From assembly GCA_032718475.1 (NCBI GenBank), contig JAUCBJ010001454.1, positions 31,193 through 95,192 on the forward strand: a stretch of DNA of 64,000 nucleotides. Reading direction: 5' to 3'. Origin of the DNA: Nemertoderma westbladi. Taxonomy: Eukaryota > Xenacoelomorpha > Nemertodermatida > Nemertodermatidae. The stretch's first letter is position 1, and every line of letters starts with the position of its first letter. Below the pieces are notes generated by a model. It saw nothing but the letters and a program-made list of their open reading frames with translations. It ran no database searches and was not told the origin of the DNA. Shown piece by piece: positions 21,106 through 32,042 of this stretch. The translations under genes were made by a program, and so were the position numbers.

Positions 21106-21312
21106 GAAGATGATGAAGTTTTCCCACCGATTTCCAATTGGTTTGCATCCGATGACTCTCCTCCAATAAAGGTGCCTTCTAGAGATTGTTATAACCAATC
21201 AGACAATTATTGTGCTTATACATTACCACGGCAACCAAAAGATTCAGAGTTAATATCTACTGAAGAAACATTAACATTTAAGACTACAATAGACATTCCG
21301 AATAGGAAATAA
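21106..21312 (+). CDS. Exon 3 (last) of the LURAP1/FAM89-like gene
   Basis: The exon starts after attcgatttatttag and is in phase 0. It encodes 68 residues beginning EDDEVFPPISNWFASDDSPP and ending TTIDIPNRK, then TAA at 21310-21312. The acidic start and the SNWFASDDSPP segment are more conserved-looking than the polar rest. The tail is hydrophilic, without membrane segments. Confidence 0.6.
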   Translation, partial: EDDEVFPPISNWFASDDSPPIKVPSRDCYNQSDNYCAYTLPRQPKDSELISTEETLTFKTTIDIPNRK

Positions 21313-21412
21313 TTTACACACAGTGATTACTGTAATTAAGTATGTTGAGATGGTCAGGCCTACAGTATGTCCCAAAATTCATCCGTCAAATACATCGGAA
21401 TTAAATTGACAA

Positions 21413-21612
21413 CAATTTAAGAGGAAGTCTCATATTGAATACGTTCGCAGTCAACTATCAAAATCAGTAGGAATATTTTTTAAACTCCCTTATATTTTCC
21501 CTTTACAGATTTTACATTTATTATCTTTTTCTTTAATTCAACCCTATATCACATACGGATTAATTGCATGGGGAAATGCATATCATAGTCTAATAAAGCC
21601 GATCAGAATTAA
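21413..21612 (+). mobile_element. LINE reverse-transcriptase C-terminal remnant
   Basis: The frame reads SQLSKSVGIFFKLPYIFPLQ, then LHLLSFSLIQPYITYGLIAW and GNA. This is the lskxxGxxxKLRxxxP...LxxLYxSLIxPYLxYGIxxWG signature downstream of the RT catalytic core in non-LTR elements. It is a short fragment and no catalytic motif is included. Confidence 0.6.
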
Positions 21613-23239
21613 AGTTTCATTTGTTGATTATATTGCAAGTAGTGCTGTGCTATACCATCTGGATACCAAGTAGTGATGGTGTTATTATAATGATCACCTC
21701 AGGAACGAAATAAGCCATTCTATCAATGACTGGTGATAAGCAAAGAACTATAAATTCGCTGTTTTAATTATGTTCAAGTAAGCTGAGTCAACTACAGTTA
21801 ATACTATTGATGAAAATCTTCATTATACCTATGGTGTTATTATAATGATCACCTCAATGGATAAATTGAATATCTGTTTTTCTTTATTTACCACTCGAAT
21901 ATTTAACATAATTATAATTCCGCTTTACTTTTACAGTCTATAATTAATATCCTTAGGCCCCTATGTGAAATTCTTTAGGCATAATTTATACTGTTATTTC
22001 GGCTGAATTAAGTAATTATACGAAATTTGCCGGATTCTATATAAACTTTAAGATGTTTTTCCAAAACATTTTTTATACACGAAGGAGATACTGGTTTGAA
22101 TGGGCCTGCAGGAGACGTGACTGTTCAATGCGTCGCGAGGGTGAAAAGATCATTCAACAGTGGCCTTCGTGACAGCAGGTAGATCAGAATCAGTGGTCGG
22201 ATGGGAATAATGGTCGTCGGTTTGTATGGCTGGGGAAGAAACTGCGGGGCAGAGAACCGCGTCGACATATTTAATTGATGATACTTGGATCGGTTTACTG
22301 TTTTGAGAAACGCGAACAGCAACAACCCCGGAATATGAATAGGCAGCGTGTATTTGCCTCGACCACTTTAGTTTCAGTGCGTGATGTAGAATAGCCATTC
22401 GGCGAGGTGTTATGTGATTCGTTAGTCGACTCGAATACCATACTAAAGTTTAAGTTAACCCAGTAGATTGATTTCCAACGGAACCATTAAACGGTATTTC
22501 ATTGGGTTTGAGTTATATAAAAAATTAAGAAAATATACCATTACTACCAACTTCAGTATAATATGTTGAACTACTCCGCGCCGAACCCGAAATATTGTAG
22601 GACAAATATAATTTGGATTTAGAGTAATATTAATTGTTGGGATAGGGAGGTTCCCCTAATCTCCACATTCAGCAAGCTGTGCAGTAAATCTGTAATTAGA
22701 ACAAGTTTCTAATCACCAGTGGTAAACCGTGCGGTAACCCCATGCTCGTTCGCATGCTCATGCTCAACGGCATGCTCATTCAATGCAAATGTTAACACAA
22801 AAAACCGAATCAAAATTTGTTAACTTTCTGAAATCCGGTGTTATTCCCCCTTACCTCTAAAACTGCAAAGATACAGTGAACTGATTGCATAATATGACAA
22901 TCAAGCTTTCTGAGTAGCTTTATTTAGGCGGAAGGCATCATAATAGAGTATTTATCGAAGCAAAACAATTATACTTTCTAATGAAATTATTTGCTCAATC
23001 AGTTGCGGTAACTGATGGTCTTTCTGTCGACTGTGAATTCAATAGGGAATGGCATAATTTTATTTAGCATTTTTTCAATAGGCTGTGGTTTACTGCGCGG
23101 TGTACCGTGCAACTACCTGTTGGGTCGTTCACAGTCGGCGGTAATGAAAATCATTTACCTCACAGACACCTTTCCTATAGTTTATGATTTATGATTTCTT
23201 TCTAATATTAGTAAAACCACGTACTGTATTACCGACTTA
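21613..23239. other. Non-coding stretch before the Helitron array
   Basis: No supported gene. A 26-bp phrase (tggtgttattataatgatca plus cctcaa) occurs at about 21678 and 21833 as a direct repeat. Open frames at 22125-22398 overlap on the same strand without protein-like features. Confidence 0.4.
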
Positions 23240-23293
23240 GTTTGGGCAATTATGGAGATCTGCAGTAGCATCGTCCCCAAAAGGTAGATTTTA
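23240..23293 (+). mobile_element. Left part of the LINE copy that was the Helitron target
   Basis: ttatggagatctgcagtagc, then atcgtccccaaaaggtagat and ttta, matches the uninterrupted LINE copy at 54.21-54.25 kb with two mismatches in 44 bases. The match stops exactly at A23293, where the Helitron's TC begins. Confidence 0.85.
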
Positions 23294-25509
23294 TCTAATC
23301 TAATATATATAAATATCGATTGTCTGTCAGTCAGTCAGTCTGTCTGTGTGTTTGTCATCGGCTATACAATCGAACCCATCTCGATGAAATCTCGCTTGCT
23401 ATAGCTCGTTAGAAAGGTCTCGCCCTAACTCGTTGCAACGTAATACTCAGAGTCGTCTGAAGTTCGCCCGTCTGCCGCTAGAGGGCGATTTTAGTGATTT
23501 TCGGGCGAAATTTATCGAATTATTTCGGTTCTTCTATCGGTAATTAATGATTTAGAGGGCTAACATTTATCCCACCTGGTATAAAATTAACATGGGTAGA
23601 TTCGCCGTGTCCCATTCTCACAAAGTTTTTATTTTATTCGAGTGTTTAATATAAATATGTATGATTATTTATTGATTAAAAATCAAATAGTGTATAAATA
23701 TGTCATATTCGCCAAGCACGATCGAATTGGCCTATTGTTATTGAATAGGGAAGGATTGTTTTCTGTAGCAACGTTAAGGTAATTATTGAACTCCCAGCTA
23801 GCTGGCTGGGCACAGATAAGGAGCAAGCAGGCTGGAGTGTTGATTGGGGTGGGTTTGGGTTGTCTGTTGCGAATTGCCCAAGAGTAATTCTGCTTTCTCA
23901 ATCATTGGCTGCATGGAAGGAGAGGTTTATAACATTTTTGTTTTACTGTTATGAATATTAAAAGTAAAATAATTATTTCTATAGGCCTATACTTACTGTA
24001 TTATTATTTTATCTAATATTATACATCTAATCTCGATGAAATCTCGCTTACTATAGCTCGTTAGATAGGTCTCGCCCTAACTCGTTGCAACGTAATACTC
24101 AGAGCCATCTGAAGTCCCCCCGTCTGCCGCTAGAGGGCGAATTATCCGATAGTGAAAACCTGATCTTATTGGGTTGTTTTTAATGCTTTTGAGCTGAAAT
24201 TTGGTAGCTATATACTGCAGCATAGGCTGTATATTTCCAGAGTCACTGGGTTGTCTACAGTTCCCCAGTCTACCGTTAGAGGGCTAAATGTCTGAGAGAT
24301 AACATCTTCTCCAACTTTATTATTTACAATCCGTTTTGACTGAAACTTGGTAGGCATCTACTACAGCATAGGCTGAATCTTTACTGAGTCGCAGAGTCGT
24401 CTACAATTTCCCAGTCTACCGCTAGAGGGCGAAATGTCTGCAAGTTAACATCTTCTCCAACTTTGTTATTTATAATCCATTTAGACTGAACTTGGTAGGC
24501 ATCTACTACAGCATAGGCTATATCTTTACTGAGTCGCACAGAGTTGTCTACAGTACCCGCGTCTGCCGCTAGAGGGCGAAATGTATGAAAGTTAACATCT
24601 TCTCCAACTTTGTTATTTACAAACCTTTTAGACTGAAACTTGGTAGGCATCTACTATAGCATAGGCTATATCTTTGCGGAGTAGTAGAGTCGTCTACAGT
24701 TCCACAGTCAGCCGCAAGAGGGCGAATTGTCTGATAGTGAAAACCTCATCCCATTTGGTTCTTTTTAATCCTTTTGAGCTGAAACTTGGCAGGTATCTAC
24801 TACATCCTAGGCTCTATCTTTACGGAGTTGCAGAGTCCTATACACTTCCCCAGTCTACCGCTAGAGGGTGAAATGTCTGAAAATTAACATCTTCTCCAAC
24901 TTTGTTATTTACAAACGGTTTAGACTGAAACTTGGTAGGCATCTACTACAGCATAGGCTCTACCTTTACAGAGTCGCAGAGTTGTATACAGTTCCCCTAT
25001 CTGCCGCTAGAGGGCGAATTGTCTGATAGTGAACACCTCATCCCAATTGGTTCTTTTTAATCCCTTTGAGCTGAAACTTGGCAGGAATCTACTGCAGCAT
25101 ATTCTGTATCTTTACGGAGTCCCAGAGTCGTCTACAGTTCTTCAGTCTACCGCTAGAAGTCTGAATGTGAACATCTACACCAATTTTGTTATTTACAATC
25201 TGTTTAAGCTGAAACTTGAAAGGCAGGCATTTTACTTCACCATAAACCCCATCTTTACCAAACTGCAGCGCCGTCTGCATTTCACCAGTCCGCAGGTAGA
25301 GGGTGGATCTGAAAGTGATCATTTTCTGGAAATTTTGTTATTTACAATCTGACTAAAGTTGAAACTTGACAGTTATCTCTTATGGGGGTGGTGTTTTATT
25401 TAATGATGGTGTCTGTTCTGTATGCAGTTCTCCAATCTCCCACACATATTCATATATCATCTGCACGTGCACTAGAAAGCTGTGGCCCGAAGGGCCACAG
25501 GCTTTCTAG
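23294..25509 (+). mobile_element. Helitron unit 1 (2216 bp)
   Basis: Begins TCTAATCTAATATATATAAA (an extra TCTAA relative to inner units), then (TGTC/AGTC)n, a head of about 0.7 kb, and about nine core monomers with landmarks near 24130, 24280, 24422, 24571, 24715, 24860, 25008, 25152 and 25297. Ends with the 3' hairpin and CTAG 25506-25509. Its middle shares private variants with unit 8. Confidence 0.92.
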
Positions 25510-25531
25510 TCTAATATATATAAATATCGAT

Positions 25532-25563
<32 letters not shown>

Positions 25564-27747
25564 ATCAGCTATACAATCGAACCCATCTCGATGAAATCTC
25601 GCTTGCTATAGCTCGTTAGAAAGGTCTCGCTCTAACTCGTTGCAACGTAATACTCAGAGTCGTCTGAAGTTCACCCGTCTGCCGCTAGAGGGCGATTTTC
25701 GTGATTTTCGGGCGAAATTTATCGAATTATTTCGGTTCTTCTATCGGTAATTAATTATTTAGAGGGCTAACATTTATCCCATCTGGTATAAAATTAACAT
25801 GAGTAGATTCGCCGTGTCCCATTCTCACAAAGTTTTTATTTTATTCGAGTGTTTAATATAAATATGTATGATTATTTATTGATTAAACACCAAATAGTGT
25901 ATAAATATGTCATATTCGCCAAGCACGATCGAATTGGCCTATTGGTATTGAATAAGGAAGGATTGTTTTCTGTATCATAGCAACGTTAAGGTAATTATTG
26001 AACTCGCAGCTAGCTGGCTGGGCACAGATAAGGAGCAAGCAGGCTGGAGTGTTGATTGGGGTGGGTTTGGGTTGTCTATTGCGAATTGCTCAGAGTAATT
26101 CTGTTTTCTCAATCATTGGCTGCATGGAAGGAGAGGTTTATAACATTTTTGTTTTACTGTTATGAATACCGGTATTAAAAGTAAAATAATTATTATTTCT
26201 GTAGGCCTATACTTACTGTATTATTATTTTATCTAATATTATACATCTAATCTCGATGAAATCTCGCTTACTATAGCTCGTTAGATAGGTCTCGCCCTAA
26301 CTCGTTGCAACGTAATACTCAGAGCCGTCTGAAGTTCCCCCGTCTGCCGCTAGAGGGCGAATTGTCCGATATTGAAAACCTGATCTCATTGGGTTGTTTT
26401 TAATGCTTTTGAGTTGAAACTCTGTAGCTATATACTGCAGCATAGGCTGTATATTTCCGGAGTCACTGAGTTGTCTACAGTTCCCCAGTCTACCGTTAGA
26501 GGGCTAAATGTCTGAGAGTTAACATCTTCTCCAACTTTGTTATTTATAATCCGTTTAGACTGAACTTGGTAGGCATCTACTACAGCATAGGCTATATCTT
26601 TACTGAGTCGCGCAGAGTTGTCTACAGTACCCGCGTCTGCCGCTAGAGGGTGAAATGTATGAAAGTAAACATATTTTCCAACTTTGTTATTTACAATCCT
26701 TTTATACTGGAACTTGGTAGGCATCTACTATAGCATAGGCTATATCTTTGCGGAGTAGTAGAGTCGTCTACAATTCCCCAGTCTACCGCTAGAGGGCGAA
26801 ATGTCTGAAAGTTAACATCTTCTCCAACTTTGTTATTTATAATCCATTTAGACTGAACTTGGTAGGCATCTACTACAGCATAGGCCATATCTTTACTGAG
26901 TCCCGCAGAGTTGTCTACATTACCCGCGTCTGCCGCTAGAGGGCGAAATGTATGAAAGTTAACATCTCCTCCAACTTTGTTATTTACAATCCTTTTAGAC
27001 TGAATCTTGGTAGGCATCTACTATAGCATAGGCTATATCTTTGCAGAGTAGTAGAGTCGTCTACAGTTCCACAGTCAGCCGCTAGAGGGCGAATTGTCTG
27101 ATAGTGAAAACCTCATCCCATTTGGTTCTTTTTAATCATTTTGAGCTGAAAATTGGTAGGCATCTACTACAGCATAGGCTGTACCTTTACGGAGTCGCAG
27201 AGTTGTATACAGTCCCCCCCCCATATGCCGCTAGAGGGCGAAATATCTGATAGTGAACACCTCATCCTATTTGGTTCTTTTTAATCCTATTGAGCTGGAA
27301 CTTGGCAGGAATCTACTACAGCATATTCTGTATCTTTACGGAGCCCCAGAGTCGTCTACAGTTCTTCAGTCTACCGCTAGAGGGTGAAATGTCTGAATGT
27401 AAACATCTACACCAATTTTGTTATTTACAATCTGTTTAAGCTGAAACTTGAAAGGCAGGCATTTTACTTCACCATAAACCCCATCTTTACCAAACTGCAG
27501 CGCCGTCTGCATTTCACCAGTCCGCAGGTAGAGGGTGGATCTGAAAGTGATCATTTTTCTGGAAATTTTGTTATTTACAATCTGCCTAAAGTTGAAACTT
27601 GACAGTTATCTCTTATGGCGGTGGCGTTTTATTTAATGATGGTGTCTGTTCCGTATGCAGTTCTCAAATCTCAAACACATATTCATATATCATCTGCACT
27701 GCACGTGCACTAGAAAGCTGTGGCCCGAAGGGCCACAGGCTTTCTAG
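25510..27747 (+). mobile_element. Helitron unit 2 (2238 bp)
   Basis: Joined directly to unit 1 (CTAG|TCTAATATATATAAATATCG). The head has gtcatcagctatac, gtctcgctctaac and attgaataaggaagg, variants shared with the head of unit 10. It ends at CTAG 27744-27747 after a slightly altered gcactgcacgtgcac stretch. Confidence 0.92.
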
Positions 27748-27768
27748 TCTAATATATATAAATCTCGA

Positions 27769-27804
<36 letters not shown>

Positions 27805-28599
27805 GTGTTTGTCATCGGCTATACAATCGAACCCATCTCGATGAAATCTCGCTTGCTATATCTCGTTAGAAAGGTCTCGCCCTAACTCGTTGCAACGTAA
27901 TACTCAGAGCCGTCTGAAGTTCGCCCGTCTGCCGCTAGAGGGCGATTTTCGTGATTTTCGGGCGAAATTTATCGAATTATTTCGGTTCTTCTATCGGTAA
28001 TTAATGATTTAGAGGGCTAACATTTATCCCACCTGGTATAAAATTAACATGGGTAGATTCGCCGTGTCCCATTCTCACAAAGTTTTTATTTTATTCGAGT
28101 GTTTAATATAAATATGTATGATTATTTATTGATTAAAAATCAAATAGTGTATAAATATGTCATATTCGCCAAGCAGGATCGAATTGGCCTATTGCTATTG
28201 AATAGGGAAGGATTGTTTTCTGTATCATAGCAACGTTAAGGTAATTATTGAACTCGCAGCTAGCTGGCTGGGCACAGATAAGGAGCAAGCAGGCTGGAGT
28301 GTTGATTGGGGTGGGTTTGGGTTGTCTATTGCTAATTGCTCAGAGTAATTCTGCTTTTTCAATCATTGGCTGCAGGGAAGGACAGGTTTATAACATTTTT
28401 GTTTTACTGTTATGAATATTAAAAGTAAAATAATTATTTCTGTAGGCCTATACTTACTGTATTATTATTTTATCTAATATTATACATCTAATCTCGATGA
28501 AATCTCGCTTACTATAGCTCGTTAGATAGGTCTTGCCCTAACTTGTTGCAACGTAATACTCAGAGCCGTCTGAAGTTCCACCGTCTGCCGCTAGAGGGC

Positions 28600-30430
28600 G
28601 AATTGTTCGATACTGAAAACCTGATCTCATTGGGTTGTTTTTAATGCTTTTGAGCTGAAACTTGGTTGCTATATACTGCAGCAGCAGCATAGGCTGTATA
28701 TTTCCGGAGTCACTGAGTTGTCCACAGTTCCCCAGTCTACCGTTAGAGGGCTAAATGTCTGAGAGTTAACATCTTCTCCAACTTTGTTATTTACAATCCG
28801 TTTAGACTGAAACTTGGTAGGCATCTACTACAGCAAAGGCTGTATCTTTACTGAGTCGCAGAGTCGTCTACAATTCCCCAGTCTACCGCTAGAGGGCGAA
28901 ATGTCTGAAAGTTAACATCTTCTCCAACTTTGTTATTTACAATCCGTTTAGACTGAACCTTGGTAGGCATCTACTACAGCAAAGGCTGTATCTTTACTGA
29001 GTCGCAGAGTCGTCTACAATTCCCCAGTCTACCGTTAGAGGGCTAAATGTCTGAGAGATAACATCTTCTCCAACTTTGTTATTTACAATCCGTTTAGACT
29101 GAAACTTGGTAGGCATCTACTACAGCAAAGGCTGTATCTTTACTGAGTCGCAGAGTCGTCTACAATTCCCCAGTCTACCGCTAGAGGGCGAAATGTCTGA
29201 AAGTTAACATCTTCTCCAACTTTGTTATTTACAATCCGTTTAGACTGAAACTTGGTAGGCAACTACTACAGCAAAGGCTGTATCTTTACTGAGTCGCAGA
29301 GTCGTCTACAATTCCCCAGTCTACCGTTAGAGGGCTAAATGTCTGAGAGTTAACATCTTCTCCAACTTTGTTATTTACAATCCGTTTAGACTGAAACTTG
29401 GTAGGCATCTACTACAGCAAAGGCTGTATCTTTACTGAGTCGCAGAGTCGTCTAAAATTCCCCAGTCTACCGCTAGAGGGCGAAATGTCTGAGAGTTAAC
29501 ATCTTCTCCAACTTTGTTATTTACAATCCGTTTAGACTGAAACTTGGTAGGCATCTACTACAGCAAAGGCTGTATCTTTACTGAGTCACAGAGTCGTCTA
29601 CAATTCCCCAGTCTACCGCTAGAGGGCTAAATGTCTGAGAGTTAACATCTTCTCCAACTTTGTTATTTACAATCCGTTTAGACTGAAACTTGGTAGGCAT
29701 CTACTATAGCATAGGCTATATCTTTGCGGAGTAGTAGAGTCATCTACAGTTCCACAGTCAGCCGCTAGAGGGCGAATTGTCTGATAGTGAAAACCTCATC
29801 CCATTTGGTTCTTTTTAATCATTTTGAGCTGAAACTTGGTTGGTATCTACTACATCATAGGCTGTATCTTTACGGGGTTGCAGAATCCTATTCACTTCCC
29901 CAGTCTACCGCTAGAGGGTTAAATGTCTGAAAGTTAACATCTTCTCCAACTTGTTATTTACTAACGGTTTAGACTGAAACTTGGTAGGCTTCTACTACAG
30001 CATAGGCTGTACCTTTTCGGAGTCACAGAGTTCTAAGTGGTTAGCATAACTGAACGTTTTTCGGGAGACGCGGGTTCGATCCCCGCTGGTGGCAGTCCGT
30101 ATCTGCCGCTAGAGGGCGAAATATCTGATAGTGAACACCTCATCCCATTTGGTTCTTTTTAATCCTATTGAGCTGGAACTTGGCAGGAGTCTACTACAGC
30201 ATATTCTGTATCTTTACGGAGTCCCAGAGTCGTCTACAGTTCTTCAGTCTACCGCTAGAGGGTGAAATGTCTGAATGTGAACATCTACACCAATTTTGTT
30301 ATTTACAATCTGTTTAAGCTGAAACTTGAAAGGCAGGCATTTTACTTCACCATAAACCCAATCTTTACCAAACTGCAGCGCCGTCTGCATTTCACCAGTC
30401 CGCAGGTAGAGGGTGGATCTGAAAGTGATC
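28600..30430 (+). repeat. 146-bp monomer run inside unit 3 (representative core satellite)
   Basis: About 13 tandem monomers. A typical one contains atcttctccaactttgttat, ttacaatccgtttagactga, aacttggtaggcatctacta, a tctttactgagtcgcagag segment, and cagtctaccgctagagggcg. Spacing is 146 bp where undisturbed and 142-150 bp elsewhere in the array. A related but more diverged monomer (ctcgatgaaatctcgctt..gccgctagagggcg) stands alone near the 5' end of every intact unit and again at the start of each monomer run. Confidence 0.93.
30036..30093 (+). other. tRNA 3'-half-like insert in unit 3
   Basis: 58 bp are present here where unit 7 (about 41700) has only tac. The insert contains a D-arm-like agtggttagca, a perfect T arm (gcggg ttcgatc cccgc, 30070-30086) with B-box ggttcgatccc, and tggtggc like a 3' acceptor strand. 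The 5' acceptor strand is absent. It reads as a tRNA fragment or truncated tRNA-type SINE captured in the repeat. Confidence 0.7.
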
Positions 30431-30555
30431 ATTTTCTGGAAATTTTGTTATTTACAATCTGCCTAAAGTTGAAACTTGACAGTTATCTCTTATGGGGGTG
30501 GTGTTTTATTTAATGATGGTGTCTGTTCCGTATGCAGTTCTCAAATCTCCCACAC

Positions 30556-31986
30556 ATATTCATTAGGGCGGTGCGTTTTTTACTTTTTTTCGATTTCATT
30601 GTTCTACCGGTGCACAAAAGTTGCCAAATGGTAAAAAAATATGGCAAAAAAAAATTCTTTAAATTTCGTCTATGTCTTCACGGATCCCAAGAGGGTTGAA
30701 ATTTTGTGCCATCGCGATGCACCATAATGAAATTTATAACAATATAACACATTGATAAAATATCAATGACTCAAAAAAGAACTTCCTGCATGCATCAAAT
30801 GTCATCAAATGGGCCCAAACTTAGTTAGATACCAAAATTTCAATTTTTGGATCAAGGGAAGTTGTGCCACAGGCACATGACCACAACCTACTGTTTGGCG
30901 CAAGTGATGATTATTCTCAATTTTGGTGAAGGGCAACTTTTAGTTCTCCTACGGCATTATTATTATGCTCATTAGAACCGCAATGACCGACTTAGTGGGG
31001 GTAGACACCATCAAAACAAGCATAGAGCGAATAGTTCTTGAGATATTACAGAAAATGTTAAGTACGGCACATGTCAACATTACTGCCTTGATGATTTATA
31101 GACAAATACACAAAAATGTTACTTCTAATTATCTTAAGGCATCAAAAATATACACATCGACATCACTGCAACAAATTGATTTAGTGTATACAGAGACCTT
31201 CAAAATTAAAGAGAAGTACATAATTCACTATAGTTTTTGTACAAAATGTGTGGAATGGGTCAACTCAATATCAAGTAGTAATTGGTGGACATAGTCTTGA
31301 CATTTTGTAAAATAACTCAAGAACTAATGACTCTACTCTTATTTTGAAGGTGTCTTCACCCACTATATCGATCATTTATGTGATGTGTCTATTTTTTGAT
31401 TCCTTGAGGTAATTCAAAATATCACTTATTGTGTATGTGTCCATATCACATCAAGGCGGTAATGTAGACTTGTGCCATACTTCACATTTTCTGCGATATC
31501 TCAAGAACTATTCGCTCTACGTTTGTTTTGAAGGTGTCTACCCCCACTAAATCGGCCATTGCGGTTCTAATGAGCATAATATGAATGCAGTAAGAGAACT
31601 CAAAGTTGGCCATCGCGAAAATTGAGAATAATCATCACTTGCGCCAAATGGTAGGTTCTGGCCATGTGCCTGTGGCACTAGTTCCCTTGACCCAAAAGTT
31701 AAAATTTTGGTATCTAACTAAGTTTGGACCCATTTGATGACATTTGATGCATGCAGGAAGTTCTTTTTTGAGTCATTGATCTTTCATCAATGTGTTATAT
31801 TGTTATACATTTCATTATGGTGCATCGCGAAGGCACAAAATTTCAACCCTCTTGGGATCCGTGAAGATATAGATGAAATTTGAAGAAATTTTTTTTGCCT
31901 TATTTTTTTACCATTTGGCAACTTTTGTGCACCGGTAGAACAATGAAATCGAAAAAAAGTAAAAAACGCACCGCCCTAATATTCAT
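30556..31986. mobile_element. Fold-back hAT-type element (30564-31978) with 8-bp target duplication
   Basis: The termini are TAGGGCGGTGCG..CGCACCGCCCTA, flanked by ATATTCAT on both sides (30556-30563 and 31979-31986). The uninterrupted site (cacacatattcatatatcat) is present in the other Helitron units. An 8-bp duplication and TAGGG termini fit the hAT superfamily. The arms are reverse complements over nearly the whole element (roughly 650-700 bp each, only scattered mismatches in the outer 400 bp), so it forms a giant hairpin. No transposase: the frame at 30965-31294 is an arm sequence, not a recognised protein. Confidence 0.9.
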
Positions 31987-32042
31987 ATATCATCTGCACG
32001 TGCACTAGAAAGTTGTGGCCCGAAGGGCCACAGGCTTTCTAG

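Larger units (their letters stand above)
27748..32042 (+). mobile_element. Helitron unit 3 (4295 bp with nested insertions)
   Basis: The longest unit: about 2.87 kb of Helitron plus a 1415-bp hAT-like element and its 8-bp duplication. Between 28740 and 29480 monomers alternate between a gttagagggctaaatgtctg type and a ctagagggcgaaatgtctg type at exact 146-bp spacing (28881, 29027, 29173, 29319, 29465), giving a 292-bp dimer. It also carries a tRNA-like insert at 30036-30093. Confidence 0.92.
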
